A stretch of 64,000 bases of DNA from CAIMFV01 sp040757715 (lineage in GTDB: Bacteria; Pseudomonadota; Alphaproteobacteria; Caulobacterales; Caulobacteraceae): positions 1 to 64,000 of the forward strand of contig JBFLWS010000007.1 of NCBI GenBank assembly GCA_040757715.1, written 5' to 3'. Position numbers and translations under genes: made by a program. A model generated the notes under the pieces. It saw nothing but the letters and a program-made list of their open reading frames with translations. It ran no database searches and had not been told where the DNA came from. Of this stretch, positions 28,055 through 36,330 are shown in pieces (the first letter of the stretch is position 1; the number at the start of each line of letters is the position of its first letter).

Positions 28055-28483
28055 ATGATCGAAGAACTCGTGCAGCAGTGCGCGGACCGCACGGGCCTGA
28101 CCGTCGACCAGGCGCGCACCGGCCTGTCGGCCGCCCTGTCCCTGATTCAGAAGCATGCCGACGGGGCCAAGGTGGCCGAGCTGTTCGAAGCCATACCTGG
28201 GACGAGCGACCTTGCGCTCGCGGGCGCGGCCATGACCCAGCAGAAGAGCGGCGGCCTCATCGGCGGCATGATGCGCCAGGTGGGAGGGTCCTCCGGCGCG
28301 GCCATGTCGGACGCCATGGCGCTCGGTCAGAAGCTGGCGCGCCAAGGCATCATGGTCTCGGATATGCAGGCGATCCTGCCGGTGGCCATGACCTTCGTGG
28401 AGCAGAAGACAGGGACCGATCAGCTTCGCGCGGTGTTGGAAAGCGTTCCCGGACTCGGGCCTCTGCTCACCGCAGAAAGCTGA
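28055..28483 (+). CDS. Conserved hypothetical protein (DUF2267/DUF2780-like)
   Basis: 142 residues, no membrane segment. The start MIEELVQQCADRTGLTVDQA and the central Gly/Met-rich loop (GGLIGGMMRQVGGSSGAAM) between helical halves resemble small proteins of the DUF2780 type, found singly in many proteobacteria. The end VLESVPGLGPLLT repeats a motif of the first half (LFEAIPGTSDL), hinting at an internal duplication. The function is unknown. It stands between the patatin and thiolase genes on the same strand. Confidence 0.6.
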   Translation: MIEELVQQCADRTGLTVDQARTGLSAALSLIQKHADGAKVAELFEAIPGTSDLALAGAAMTQQKSGGLIGGMMRQVGGSSGAAMSDAMALGQKLARQGIMVSDMQAILPVAMTFVEQKTGTDQLRAVLESVPGLGPLLTAES

Positions 28484-28584
28484 GCTGCTTTCCCTTTACG
28501 TGAACTGGAAAGGCGTTTCACGGCCCTCTATGGTGCGCCGACCAAAAGCCTAAATTGGCCAAAGCCAACCTGGAAGGACGCCCT

Positions 28585-29772
28585 ATGCGCGAAGCCGTCA
28601 TCGTTTCCTACGCCCGTACCGGACTGGCCAAGTCCATGCGAGGCGGGTTCAACAACACCCACGGCGCGGTGATGGCCGGCAACGCCATCAAGCACGCCAT
28701 CTCGCGCGCCAAGATCGAGCCGGGCGATGTGGAAGACGTGGTGCTGGGCTGCGGCAATCCCGAAGGCGCCACCGGCTCCAACGTCGGCCGTCTGGCCGCC
28801 ATGTGGGCCGGCTGCCCGGTGACCACCTCGGGCACGACCCTCAACCGCTTCTGCTCCTCCGGCCTCAACGCCATCGCCGTGGCCGCCAACTATGTGCGGG
28901 CTGAAGGTGCTGACGTGGCCATCGGCGCCGGCGTCGAGTCCATCTCGCTGGTGCAGATGGGCGGGCACATGAACACCTACTTCTACACCCAAGAAGACCT
29001 GATGAAGTCGAAGCCGGCCCTGTGGATGCCGATGATCGACACGGCTGACATCGTCGCCGAGCGCTATGGCGTCACCCGCGAAGCCCAGGATGAATACGCC
29101 CTGCGTTCGCAACAGCGCATCGCCGCCGCGCAGGCTTCCGGCCTGTTCAAGGACGAAATCGTCCCCACCGCCACCAAGATGAAGAAGGTGGATAAGGCCA
29201 CGGGTCAGGAGTCCATCGTCGACTACGTGGTCGATCGCGACGAGTGCAATCGCCCCGAAACCACCCTTGACGGCCTCGCCGCCCTGCAGCCGGTGAAGGG
29301 CCCGGGCAAGTTCGTCACCGCCGGCAACGCCAGCCAGCTGTCGGACGGCGGCGCGGCTGTGGTGATCATGGAAGCCAAGGAAGCGGCCAAGCGCGGGCTT
29401 GAGCCCCTGGGCGCCTTCCGCGGTTTCGCTGTGGCCGGCTGCGAGCCGGACGAGATGGGCATCGGTCCGGTGTTCGCCGTGCCGCGGCTTTTGGCCCGTC
29501 ATGGCCTGAAGGTGTCCGACATCGACCTGTGGGAGCTGAACGAAGCCTTCGCCTCGCAGTGCCTCTACAGCCGCGACAAGCTGGGCATCGATCCGGAGAA
29601 GTACAACGTCAACGGCGGCTCCATCGCCATCGGCCATCCCTATGGCATGACCGGCGCCCGGTGCACTGGCCACATCCTGCTGGAAGGCCGTCGCCGTAAG
29701 GCCAAGTATGGCGTGGTCACCATGTGCATCGGCGGCGGCATGGGCGCGGCCGGCCTGTTCGAAATCTATTGA
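28585..29772 (+). CDS. Acetyl-CoA C-acyltransferase (thiolase)
   Basis: 395-residue thiolase. Nucleophile Cys in NRFCSSGLNAIA (about 90), catalytic His in IAIGHPYGMTGARC (about 353) and the second Cys in MCIGGGMGAAG near the end. ATG 28585 with GGAAGG upstream is preferred to a start 10 codons earlier. Degradative 3-ketoacyl-CoA thiolase or biosynthetic acetoacetyl-CoA thiolase cannot be told apart by eye; with bdhA nearby, a role in the acetoacetyl-CoA/hydroxybutyrate cycle is plausible. It is separate from the fadA-type thiolase at 35087. Confidence 0.92.
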   Translation: MREAVIVSYARTGLAKSMRGGFNNTHGAVMAGNAIKHAISRAKIEPGDVEDVVLGCGNPEGATGSNVGRLAAMWAGCPVTTSGTTLNRFCSSGLNAIAVAANYVRAEGADVAIGAGVESISLVQMGGHMNTYFYTQEDLMKSKPALWMPMIDTADIVAERYGVTREAQDEYALRSQQRIAAAQASGLFKDEIVPTATKMKKVDKATGQESIVDYVVDRDECNRPETTLDGLAALQPVKGPGKFVTAGNASQLSDGGAAVVIMEAKEAAKRGLEPLGAFRGFAVAGCEPDEMGIGPVFAVPRLLARHGLKVSDIDLWELNEAFASQCLYSRDKLGIDPEKYNVNGGSIAIGHPYGMTGARCTGHILLEGRRRKAKYGVVTMCIGGGMGAAGLFEIY

Positions 29773-29785
29773 TGCAGGGAAGGAC

Positions 29786-29810
29786 GGGGGCGCCGATCGC
29801 TGGCGCTCCC
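29786..29810. terminator. Hairpin between convergent thiolase and small coiled-coil genes
   Basis: GGGGGCGCC (29786-29794) pairs with GGCGCTCCC (29802-29810), nine pairs including one G-U, with a seven-base loop. It lies in the 54-base gap between convergent stops. There is no T-tract on either side. Confidence 0.4.
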
Positions 29811-29826
29811 GCTCCGCCGTGAAGAA

Positions 29827-30018
29827 TTAGGCGGCTTCTTCGGAGCCCGCTTCGGGGGCGTCGTGTTCCGCTTCCTGCTGACGGACGGCGCGGGCCAGGC
29901 GCAGAGTTTCCATATGGGCCAACTTCGCCACTTGCCGCTCCAGTTCGCTGATCTGTTCGGCTTGCCGAACCACTAGGCTTTCGAGGTCTTGCAAACGCTC
30001 CTCGATGCTCTCGACCAT
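29827..30018 (-). CDS. Small coiled-coil protein, SlyX-like
   Basis: 63 residues. The first 40 form a heptad-patterned helix (IEERLQDLESLVVRQAEQIS, then ELERQVAKL), followed by an acidic tail. This resembles the SlyX family and similar short coiled-coil proteins. AGGGAGA lies six bases before ATG 30018, supporting expression. It is divergent from the DNA methyltransferase gene, with 115 bases between the starts. Function unknown. Confidence 0.6.
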   Translation of the reverse strand: MVESIEERLQDLESLVVRQAEQISELERQVAKLAHMETLRLARAVRQQEAEHDAPEAGSEEAA

Positions 30019-30133
30019 CGCCGATCTCCCTGGATGTGATTGTACGGGATCGAGCTGAAGCTCGCTTCGCGGGCGAAGATACGCCGAAATTCAAACAATT
30101 CCACAGGCGACCAAATCACCGTAACGAGAGCCT

Positions 30134-31294
30134 ATGGCCGAACCCGCGACGATCGCGCCCTTCAGCTTCTACGAATTCTTCGCTGGCGGCGGCATGGCGC
30201 GGGCGGGGCTGGGCCCGCTCTGGCGCTGTCTTTGGGCCAATGACCTCGATCCCCTGAAGGCCCGCGCCTATGCCGACAATTGGGGCGCTGGGCATTTCCA
30301 ACTGGGCGACGTGTTCGAGGTGAGGGCCGGCGATCTGCCGGGCAGCGCCGACCTCGCCTGGGCCTCCTCGCCCTGCCAGGATTTCAGCCTAGCCGGCCGC
30401 CGCGCGGGGCTCGCCGGCGTGCGATCTTCGGCCTTCTGGGGCTTTTGGCGGGTGATGCAGGGGCTCGAACGGGACGGTCGGGCGCCGAGACTCATCGTCA
30501 TCGAAAACGTGCTCGGCCTCCTCACTTCGCACGGCGGCGAGGATTTTCGGGTGGTGTGCCAGACCCTGACGGAAGCCGGCTATCGGGTCGGCGCGTTGGA
30601 GATCGACGCCGCCCGCTTCACGCCCCAGTCGCGGCCGCGCCTCTTTATCGTAGCTTCGCGATCGCCGCCTCCCTCGGCCCTGACCGTCCCGGCGCCGCAA
30701 GCGCCGTTCCATAGCCCAAAGATCGTGGCGGCGTCGGGACGCCTGGACGGTGCGACAGCCAAGGCCTGGACGTGGTGGCGGCTCGAGCCGCCCGCCGCGC
30801 GCAATCTCGCCCTCGCGGATCTGTTGGAGCCGGATCATCTGGTCCGGTGGCGCTCCAACGCCGACACGGAGCGGCTAATTAGCCAGATGTCGCCCCGACA
30901 TCTGGCGCAATGGCGCGCCGCCGTCGCAGGTACTGATCCAGCCGTCGCCGCCATATACCGCCGCACCCGCCAGGAAGACGGCCGACGGGTTCAACGCGCG
31001 GAACTGCGCCTCGACGGCCTCGCCGGCTGCCTGCGCACCCCTGGCGGCGGCTCGTCCAAACAGTTCATCCTCAAAGCCGTGGAGGGACAGGTGCGCAGCC
31101 GCCTGCTCACCCCCCGCGAAGGGGCGCGGCTGATGGGGCTGCCGGACGGCTACCGCCTACCGAAGTCCGCTACCAACGCCTTGAAGGTCGTGGGCGACGG
31201 CGTGGCGGCCCCGGTGGTGGCGCATTTGGGCGAGCGACTGTTGCGCCCCGTGCTGGAGGCTTCAAATGCGGCGGACTGGAGCGCCGTTGCTTGA
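30134..31294 (+). CDS. dcm: DNA (cytosine-5) methyltransferase
   Basis: 386 residues with the C5-methyltransferase motifs in the standard order: I FYEFFAGGGMARAG (SAM binding, about 13-26), IV SSPCQDFSLAG with catalytic Cys81, VI IENV, VIII QSRPRLFIV, a short target-recognition region (about 180-285), IX with LAGCLRTPGGGSSKQF, and X VVGDGVAAPVVAHL. No restriction endonuclease adjoins it, so it is an orphan methylase. A vsr gene, which repairs T:G mismatches left by deamination of the methylated cytosine, lies 1.1 kb downstream with cysK between. Target sequence not predictable from the protein by eye. Confidence 0.94.
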   Translation: MAEPATIAPFSFYEFFAGGGMARAGLGPLWRCLWANDLDPLKARAYADNWGAGHFQLGDVFEVRAGDLPGSADLAWASSPCQDFSLAGRRAGLAGVRSSAFWGFWRVMQGLERDGRAPRLIVIENVLGLLTSHGGEDFRVVCQTLTEAGYRVGALEIDAARFTPQSRPRLFIVASRSPPPSALTVPAPQAPFHSPKIVAASGRLDGATAKAWTWWRLEPPAARNLALADLLEPDHLVRWRSNADTERLISQMSPRHLAQWRAAVAGTDPAVAAIYRRTRQEDGRRVQRAELRLDGLAGCLRTPGGGSSKQFILKAVEGQVRSRLLTPREGARLMGLPDGYRLPKSATNALKVVGDGVAAPVVAHLGERLLRPVLEASNAADWSAVA

Positions 31295-31419
31295 GTTTTC
31301 CTAATCCTGGCGCCGCAGTTGTGAGCGCGCTTGCACCGGGCATTAGCTTCTCTGGCGCCGACATTGAGCGTTGATAGGCCTATAGGAGCGCTTCTCCACT
31401 TTCCTTCGGGGTCTAAGCT

Positions 31420-32418
31420 ATGTCCGAAACGCAGGTCCAAGATTTGCAGGCCTATGACGCGGCGCACTATCGCCGCGCCGGACGCGGCCGCGTCTATGAG
31501 TCCATCCTCGACACCATCGGCGACACGCCCCTGGTGCGCTTGCCCAAGCTCACCGCGGCGCTGAAGCCCAAGGCCGAGGTGGTGGCCAAGCTGGAGTTCT
31601 TCAATCCGCTGGCCAGCGTGAAGGACCGCATCGGCGTGGCCATGATCGAGGCCCTGGAACAGGCCGGCCTGCTCGGCCCCGGCGCCACCATCATCGAGCC
31701 GACCAGCGGCAATACCGGCATTGCGCTGGCCTTCGTGGCCGCGGCCAAGGGCTATCCGCTGATCCTGGTCATGCCGGAGAGCATGTCGCTGGAGCGGCGC
31801 AAGATGCTGGTGCTCCTCGGGGCCCAGATCGAGCTGACCCCTGCCGAAAAGGGTATGCGCGGCGCGGTGAACCGGGCCCAGGAGCTGCTGGCGGAAATCC
31901 CGAAGGCGGTGATGCCGCAACAGTTCGAGAACGTGGCCAATCCCCAGATCCATCGGGTCTCCACCGCCGAGGAAATCTGGAACGATACCGACGGCAAGGT
32001 GGACATCGTGGTGGCGGGCGTGGGCACCGGCGGCACGATCACTGGCGTCGGCCAGGTGCTGAAGGCCAGGAAGCCCTCGGTGCAGATGATCGCCGTCGAG
32101 CCGCAGGACTCCCAGGTGCTGGCGGGCAAGGACCCGGGCCCGCACAAGATCCAAGGCATCGGCGCCGGCTTCATTCCGGGCAACGTGGATCGTTCGATCA
32201 TCGACGCCACCGAGTCGGTGACCAATGACGAGGCCTTCGCCATGGCCCGCCGCGCGGCGCAGAGCGAGGGCATTCCGGTGGGCATCTCCTCCGGCGCGGC
32301 CCTCACGGCGGCCTTCCGCCTGGCTTCCCGCGAGGAGAACGCCGGCAAGCTCATCGTCACCATCATTCCGAGCTTCGCCGAGCGCTACCTGTCCACGGCG
32401 CTGTTCGAAGGGCTGTGA
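31420..32418 (+). CDS. cysK: Cysteine synthase A (O-acetylserine sulfhydrylase)
   Basis: 332-residue PLP enzyme converting O-acetylserine and sulfide to cysteine. The PLP lysine is Lys68 in PLASVKDRIGVAM, the substrate loop is PTSGNTGIALAF and the phosphate-binding loop is GTGGTITGVG. It has a longer N-terminus (about 25 residues) than the E. coli enzyme. The vsr gene starts with GTG overlapping the cysK stop by four bases, so the two are translated in coupling, an odd pairing for a metabolic gene. Confidence 0.95.
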   Translation: MSETQVQDLQAYDAAHYRRAGRGRVYESILDTIGDTPLVRLPKLTAALKPKAEVVAKLEFFNPLASVKDRIGVAMIEALEQAGLLGPGATIIEPTSGNTGIALAFVAAAKGYPLILVMPESMSLERRKMLVLLGAQIELTPAEKGMRGAVNRAQELLAEIPKAVMPQQFENVANPQIHRVSTAEEIWNDTDGKVDIVVAGVGTGGTITGVGQVLKARKPSVQMIAVEPQDSQVLAGKDPGPHKIQGIGAGFIPGNVDRSIIDATESVTNDEAFAMARRAAQSEGIPVGISSGAALTAAFRLASREENAGKLIVTIIPSFAERYLSTALFEGL

Positions 32419-32828
32419 GCGACGTCTTCACCCCCGAGCAACGCTCGGCGGTGATGCGCAAGGTGCCGGGCCGCAACAGCTCTGCTGAGCTGAAGGTTCG
32501 GCGCCTGTTGCGCGCTTTGGGCGTCGGCTATCGGCTGCATCGCAAAGACCTGCCCGGCTCGCCGGACATCGTCATGGCGGGTCGGCGCCTGGCCGTGTTT
32601 GTCCATGGCTGCTTCTGGCACGGCCATGACTGTCGGCGCGGCGCCCGCGCGCCCAAGGCTCACGCCGACTACTGGTCGGCCAAGATCGCCCGCAACAAGG
32701 ATCGCGACGCCCGCGCGCAAGCCGAGCTCGCGGCGCTCGGCTGGCAGGCTTTGGTGGTGTGGGAGTGCGAGCTGAAGGATGAGGCGGCCTTGCGCGCGCG
32801 CCTCGCCGCCTTCCTCGGCAAGGCCTGA
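32415..32828 (+). CDS. vsr: Very short patch repair endonuclease Vsr
   Basis: 137 residues, GTG start inside the cysK stop. Vsr hallmarks are the start FTPEQRSAVMRKVPGRNSS, the catalytic Asp in GSPDIVMAGRR, the zinc-binding VFVHGCFWHGHDC and WECELKD. It nicks next to T:G mismatches produced when 5-methylcytosine deaminates. Its partner methylase is presumably the dcm-type gene at 30134. The gene looks complete. A terminator for the opposing operon follows directly. Confidence 0.94.
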   Translation: MSDVFTPEQRSAVMRKVPGRNSSAELKVRRLLRALGVGYRLHRKDLPGSPDIVMAGRRLAVFVHGCFWHGHDCRRGARAPKAHADYWSAKIARNKDRDARAQAELAALGWQALVVWECELKDEAALRARLAAFLGKA

Positions 32829-32856
32829 AAAAAGGGGCGAGCCGAAGCCCGCCCCT
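32828..32856 (-). terminator. Intrinsic terminator of the beta-oxidation operon
   Basis: On the minus strand AGGGGCG (32856-32850) pairs with CGCCCCT (32839-32833), extended by an inner GC/GC pair around a TTCG loop, and is followed by six T residues (32833-32828). It starts 25 bases after the fadJ stop. The end of the T-run touches the vsr stop codon, so the two convergent genes share this short gap. Confidence 0.8.
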
Positions 32857-32881
32857 CAGATCAAGCTCAGTCGTTACCGGC

Positions 32882-35074
32882 TCAGGCGGCCTTGACCGTC
32901 TTGCCGAAGCGGCCGTAGAAGGTCTCGCCCTTGGCGGCCATGTCGCGCAGCAGCTGGGGCGGGGCGAAGCGGGCGCCGTATTTCTGAGCCAGGGCGTCGC
33001 AGCGCTCCACGAACTTGGCCGCGCCCACCGAGTCGATCAGGCTCACCGGACCGCCGGTCCAGGGCGCGAAACCCCAGCCGAGGATCGAGCCCACGTCGGC
33101 GTCGCGCGGATCAGTGACCACGCCTTCCTCGAAGCAGCGGGCCGCCTCCACTGCCTGGCGATAGAGCAGGCGCGTACGCAGCTCCTCCACCAGCTCGGGA
33201 TTGCTTTCGGTGACTTCGATGTCCACCAGATCGCCGAGGCCCGGCCACAGGCGCTTCGGCCCGTCCGCCGGATAGTCGTAGAAGCCCTTGCCGTTCTTGC
33301 GCCCGAAGCGGCCGAGGTCGACCACCATCTTCTTGATCAGATCGTCGGCGGCGCTGGCCACGTACTTGTCGCCCAGATCCTTGCGGGTCTGTTCGCGCAC
33401 CTTGTAGCCGAGGTCGAGGGCCACATCGTCGTTCATTTCCAGCGGGCCGCGGGGCATGCCGGTGGCGCGGCCCACATTGTCGATGATGGCCGGGGCGATG
33501 CCTTCGGCCAGCATTTCGAGCCCTTCCTGCACGAAGGTGCCGAAGCAGCGCGAGGTGTAGAAGCCGCGGCTGTCGTTGACCACGATGGGGGTCTTCTTGA
33601 TCTTCAAGACATAGTCGATGGCCTTGGCCAGGGTCTCCTGGCTGGTCTCCTTGCCCATGATGATTTCCACCAGGCCCATCTTGTCCACCGGTGAGAAGAA
33701 GTGGATGCCGATGAAGTTGTTCGGCCGCACCGACACTTCGGCGAGACCGCTGATGGGCAGGGTGGAGGTGTTGGAGCCGAACACCGCGGTTTCGGCGAGC
33801 TGGGCCTCGGCCTTCTTGGTCACCTCGGCCTTGATCTCGCGGTTCTCGAACACCGCTTCCACCACCAGGTCGGCGCCCTTCACGTCGTCATAGCTGGTGC
33901 TGGGCTTGATCAGGGCGAGGACGGCGTCAGCCTTGTCCTGCGTCATCTTCTTGCGGCTGACCTGCTTGTCGAGCAGGGACTTGGCGTGGGCCTTGCCCTT
34001 GTCGGCCGCCTCCTGGGTCGTGTCGATGAGCACGCTTTCGATGCCGGCGAGGGCCTGCACATAGGCGATGCCAGCACCCATCATGCCGGCGCCGATGACG
34101 GCCACCTTCTTGATCTCCGTGGCGGGGAACCCGGCCGGTCGCGCCGCGCCCTTGTTCAGCTCCTGCATGGACAGGAACAGGGAGCGGATCATGGCCTGGG
34201 CCTGGGGGGTAGCCAGGGTCTTCAGGAAATAGCGGGTCTCGATGCGCAGGGCGGCATCGATGGGGACCTGCAGGCCCTCATAGACCGCCTTCAGAATGTT
34301 GATCTGGGCCGGGTAGTTGCCATAGGTCTGCTTGCGCAGCATGGCGTTGCCCATGATGAACACCTGGGCGCCGGAGGGGCTGTAGGGGCCGCCGCCAGGT
34401 AGCTTGAAGTCCTTCTTGTCCCAGCGCGCGACCGCGTCGCCCTTGGTCTTCACCCAGGTCTTGGCGGCGTCCACCACCTGGTCGACGGGGACCACCTCGT
34501 CGACGAAGCCCAGCGCCTTGGCTTCGGTTGGGCTGGAGGGCTTGCCTTCCAGGATCAGAGGCGCGGCCTGCATCACGCCCACCAGACGCGGCAGGCGCTG
34601 GGTGCCGCCGGCGCCCGGCAAAAGGCCGACCTTGGCCTCGGGCAGACCGAGCTGGATCTTCGGATTGTCCGCCACCACGCGGTAGTGGCAGGCGAGGGTG
34701 ATCTCAAGGCCGCCGCCGAGGGCGAGGCCGTTGATGGCCGCGGCCACCGGCTTGCCGCAGGTCTCCAGCGCCCGCAGCGCCTTATTCAGGGCGAAGGCGC
34801 CGTCGAATTGGTCGCGCAGCTTCTCCTCGGCCGAGCGGCTGTCGTCAGCGGTGCGCTGGCCCATTTCGCCAAGGTCGGCGCCAGCGCAGAAGCCGCTCGC
34901 CTTACCCGAAGTGATCACGGCGCCCTTGATGGCCGCGTCGGTCTTGAGGCGCTCCACCACTTGCGGGAGCTCGGCCATCACCTTGGCGGTGATGGTGTTC
35001 ATGCTGCGGCCCGGCACGTCGAAGGTGACGAGGGCCACGCCGTCGGAATCGACGTCGATCTTGAAGGTTTCCAT
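32882..35074 (-). CDS. fadJ: Fatty-acid oxidation multifunctional protein (enoyl-CoA hydratase / 3-hydroxyacyl-CoA dehydrogenase)
   Basis: 730 residues. The N-terminal crotonase domain (about 1-190) contains NGLALGGGLEITLACHYR and GLLPGAGGTQRLPRLVG, with two catalytic Glu. The C-terminal 3-hydroxyacyl-CoA dehydrogenase part has an NAD-binding VIGAGMMGAGIAYV at about 328-341, NTSTLPISGLA and FIGIHFFSPVDKM. It carries out the hydration and second oxidation steps of beta-oxidation. It forms a complex with the thiolase encoded 12 bases upstream (fadA). Last gene of the operon. FadB and FadJ types are hard to separate without alignment. Confidence 0.93.
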   Translation of the reverse strand: METFKIDVDSDGVALVTFDVPGRSMNTITAKVMAELPQVVERLKTDAAIKGAVITSGKASGFCAGADLGEMGQRTADDSRSAEEKLRDQFDGAFALNKALRALETCGKPVAAAINGLALGGGLEITLACHYRVVADNPKIQLGLPEAKVGLLPGAGGTQRLPRLVGVMQAAPLILEGKPSSPTEAKALGFVDEVVPVDQVVDAAKTWVKTKGDAVARWDKKDFKLPGGGPYSPSGAQVFIMGNAMLRKQTYGNYPAQINILKAVYEGLQVPIDAALRIETRYFLKTLATPQAQAMIRSLFLSMQELNKGAARPAGFPATEIKKVAVIGAGMMGAGIAYVQALAGIESVLIDTTQEAADKGKAHAKSLLDKQVSRKKMTQDKADAVLALIKPSTSYDDVKGADLVVEAVFENREIKAEVTKKAEAQLAETAVFGSNTSTLPISGLAEVSVRPNNFIGIHFFSPVDKMGLVEIIMGKETSQETLAKAIDYVLKIKKTPIVVNDSRGFYTSRCFGTFVQEGLEMLAEGIAPAIIDNVGRATGMPRGPLEMNDDVALDLGYKVREQTRKDLGDKYVASAADDLIKKMVVDLGRFGRKNGKGFYDYPADGPKRLWPGLGDLVDIEVTESNPELVEELRTRLLYRQAVEAARCFEEGVVTDPRDADVGSILGWGFAPWTGGPVSLIDSVGAAKFVERCDALAQKYGARFAPPQLLRDMAAKGETFYGRFGKTVKAA

Positions 35075-35086
35075 GCGCGCGGCTCC

Positions 35087-36292
35087 TTAGACGCGTTCGA
35101 TGACGGTGGCGGTGCCCATGCCGGCGCCGACGCAGAGGGTGACGAGGGCGGTTTCCTTGCCGGTGCGCTCCAGCTCGTCGAGCGCGGTGCCGAGGATCAT
35201 GGCCCCGGTGGCGCCCAGGGGGTGGCCCATGGCGATGGCCCCGCCGTTCACGTTCATCTTCTCGTGCGGGATGTGGAGGGCCTGCATCATGCGCAGCACC
35301 ACGGCGGCGAAGGCCTCGTTGAGTTCATAGAGGTCGATGTCCGCGGCGGTCATACCGAGGCGCTTCAACAGCTTCTCGCTCACCAGGGCCGGGCCGGTGA
35401 GCATGATCGAGGGCTCCGAGCCGATGGAGGCCATGCCCTTGATGCGGGCGCGAGGCTTCAGACCCATGGCTTCGCCCACTTCCTTGGTGGCGAAGAGCAC
35501 ACCCGCGGCGCCGTCGACGATGCCCGAGGAGTTGCCGGCGTGGTGCACGTGGTTCACGCGCTCCAATTCCGGGTAGCGCTGCTGGATCACCGCGTCGAAG
35601 GCCATCTCGCCCGGCATGGCGAAGGAGGGATTGAGCGCCGCCAGGGTCTGCATGGTGGTGTCGGGACGCATGTGCTCGTCGTGATCGAGGATGGTGAGGC
35701 CGAGCTGGTCCTTCACGCTGATCACCGACTTCTTGAAGCGCTGCTCGCTCCAGGCCTTGGCGGCCCGGCGCTGGCTTTCCACCGCGTAGCCGTCCACGTC
35801 GTCGCGGGAGAAGCCGTAGAGGGTGGCGATGGCGTCGGCGCTGATGCCCTGCGGCACGAAATAGGTGGCGAAGGCGGAGGAGGGGGCGGTGGGCCAGGCG
35901 CCGCCGTCGGAGCCCATGGGCACGCGGCTCATGCTCTCCACGCCGCCGCCGATAGCCATGGTCGCTTCGCCGGTCATCACCTTGGCGGCGGCCATGTTGC
36001 AGGCCTCAAGACCCGAAGCGCAGAAGCGGTTCACCTGCACGCCGGCGGTGGTCTCGGCATAACCGGCGGTGAGCACGGCGGTGCGGGCCACGTCCGCCCC
36101 CTGCTCGCCCACGGGGCTGACGCAGCCGAGGATCACGTCGTCCACCATGGCGGTGTCGAGGTTGTTGCGATCGCGCAGCTGCTGCAGCACTTGGCTCGCC
36201 AGGGACAGGGCGGTGAGCTCGTGCAGGGCGCCGTCCTTGCGGCCCTTGCCGCGCGGCGTGCGCACGGCGTCAAAAATATAGGCGTCGGCCAT
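35087..36292 (-). CDS. fadA: 3-ketoacyl-CoA thiolase (acetyl-CoA C-acetyltransferase)
   Basis: 401-residue thiolase: Cys in NRFCASGLEAC (about 88), GGAIAMGHPLGATGA with catalytic His, and CVGAGMGTATV with the second Cys near the end. It performs the thiolytic step of fatty-acid beta-oxidation. It lies 12 bases upstream of the multifunctional dehydrogenase gene and 38 bases after an acyl-CoA dehydrogenase gene, all in one direction, so co-transcription is very likely. Confidence 0.94.
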   Translation of the reverse strand: MADAYIFDAVRTPRGKGRKDGALHELTALSLASQVLQQLRDRNNLDTAMVDDVILGCVSPVGEQGADVARTAVLTAGYAETTAGVQVNRFCASGLEACNMAAAKVMTGEATMAIGGGVESMSRVPMGSDGGAWPTAPSSAFATYFVPQGISADAIATLYGFSRDDVDGYAVESQRRAAKAWSEQRFKKSVISVKDQLGLTILDHDEHMRPDTTMQTLAALNPSFAMPGEMAFDAVIQQRYPELERVNHVHHAGNSSGIVDGAAGVLFATKEVGEAMGLKPRARIKGMASIGSEPSIMLTGPALVSEKLLKRLGMTAADIDLYELNEAFAAVVLRMMQALHIPHEKMNVNGGAIAMGHPLGATGAMILGTALDELERTGKETALVTLCVGAGMGTATVIERV

Positions 36293-36330
36293 CTGGCCCT
36301 CCTCGTTGTTTCAACGTCGAGAACGAAAAA

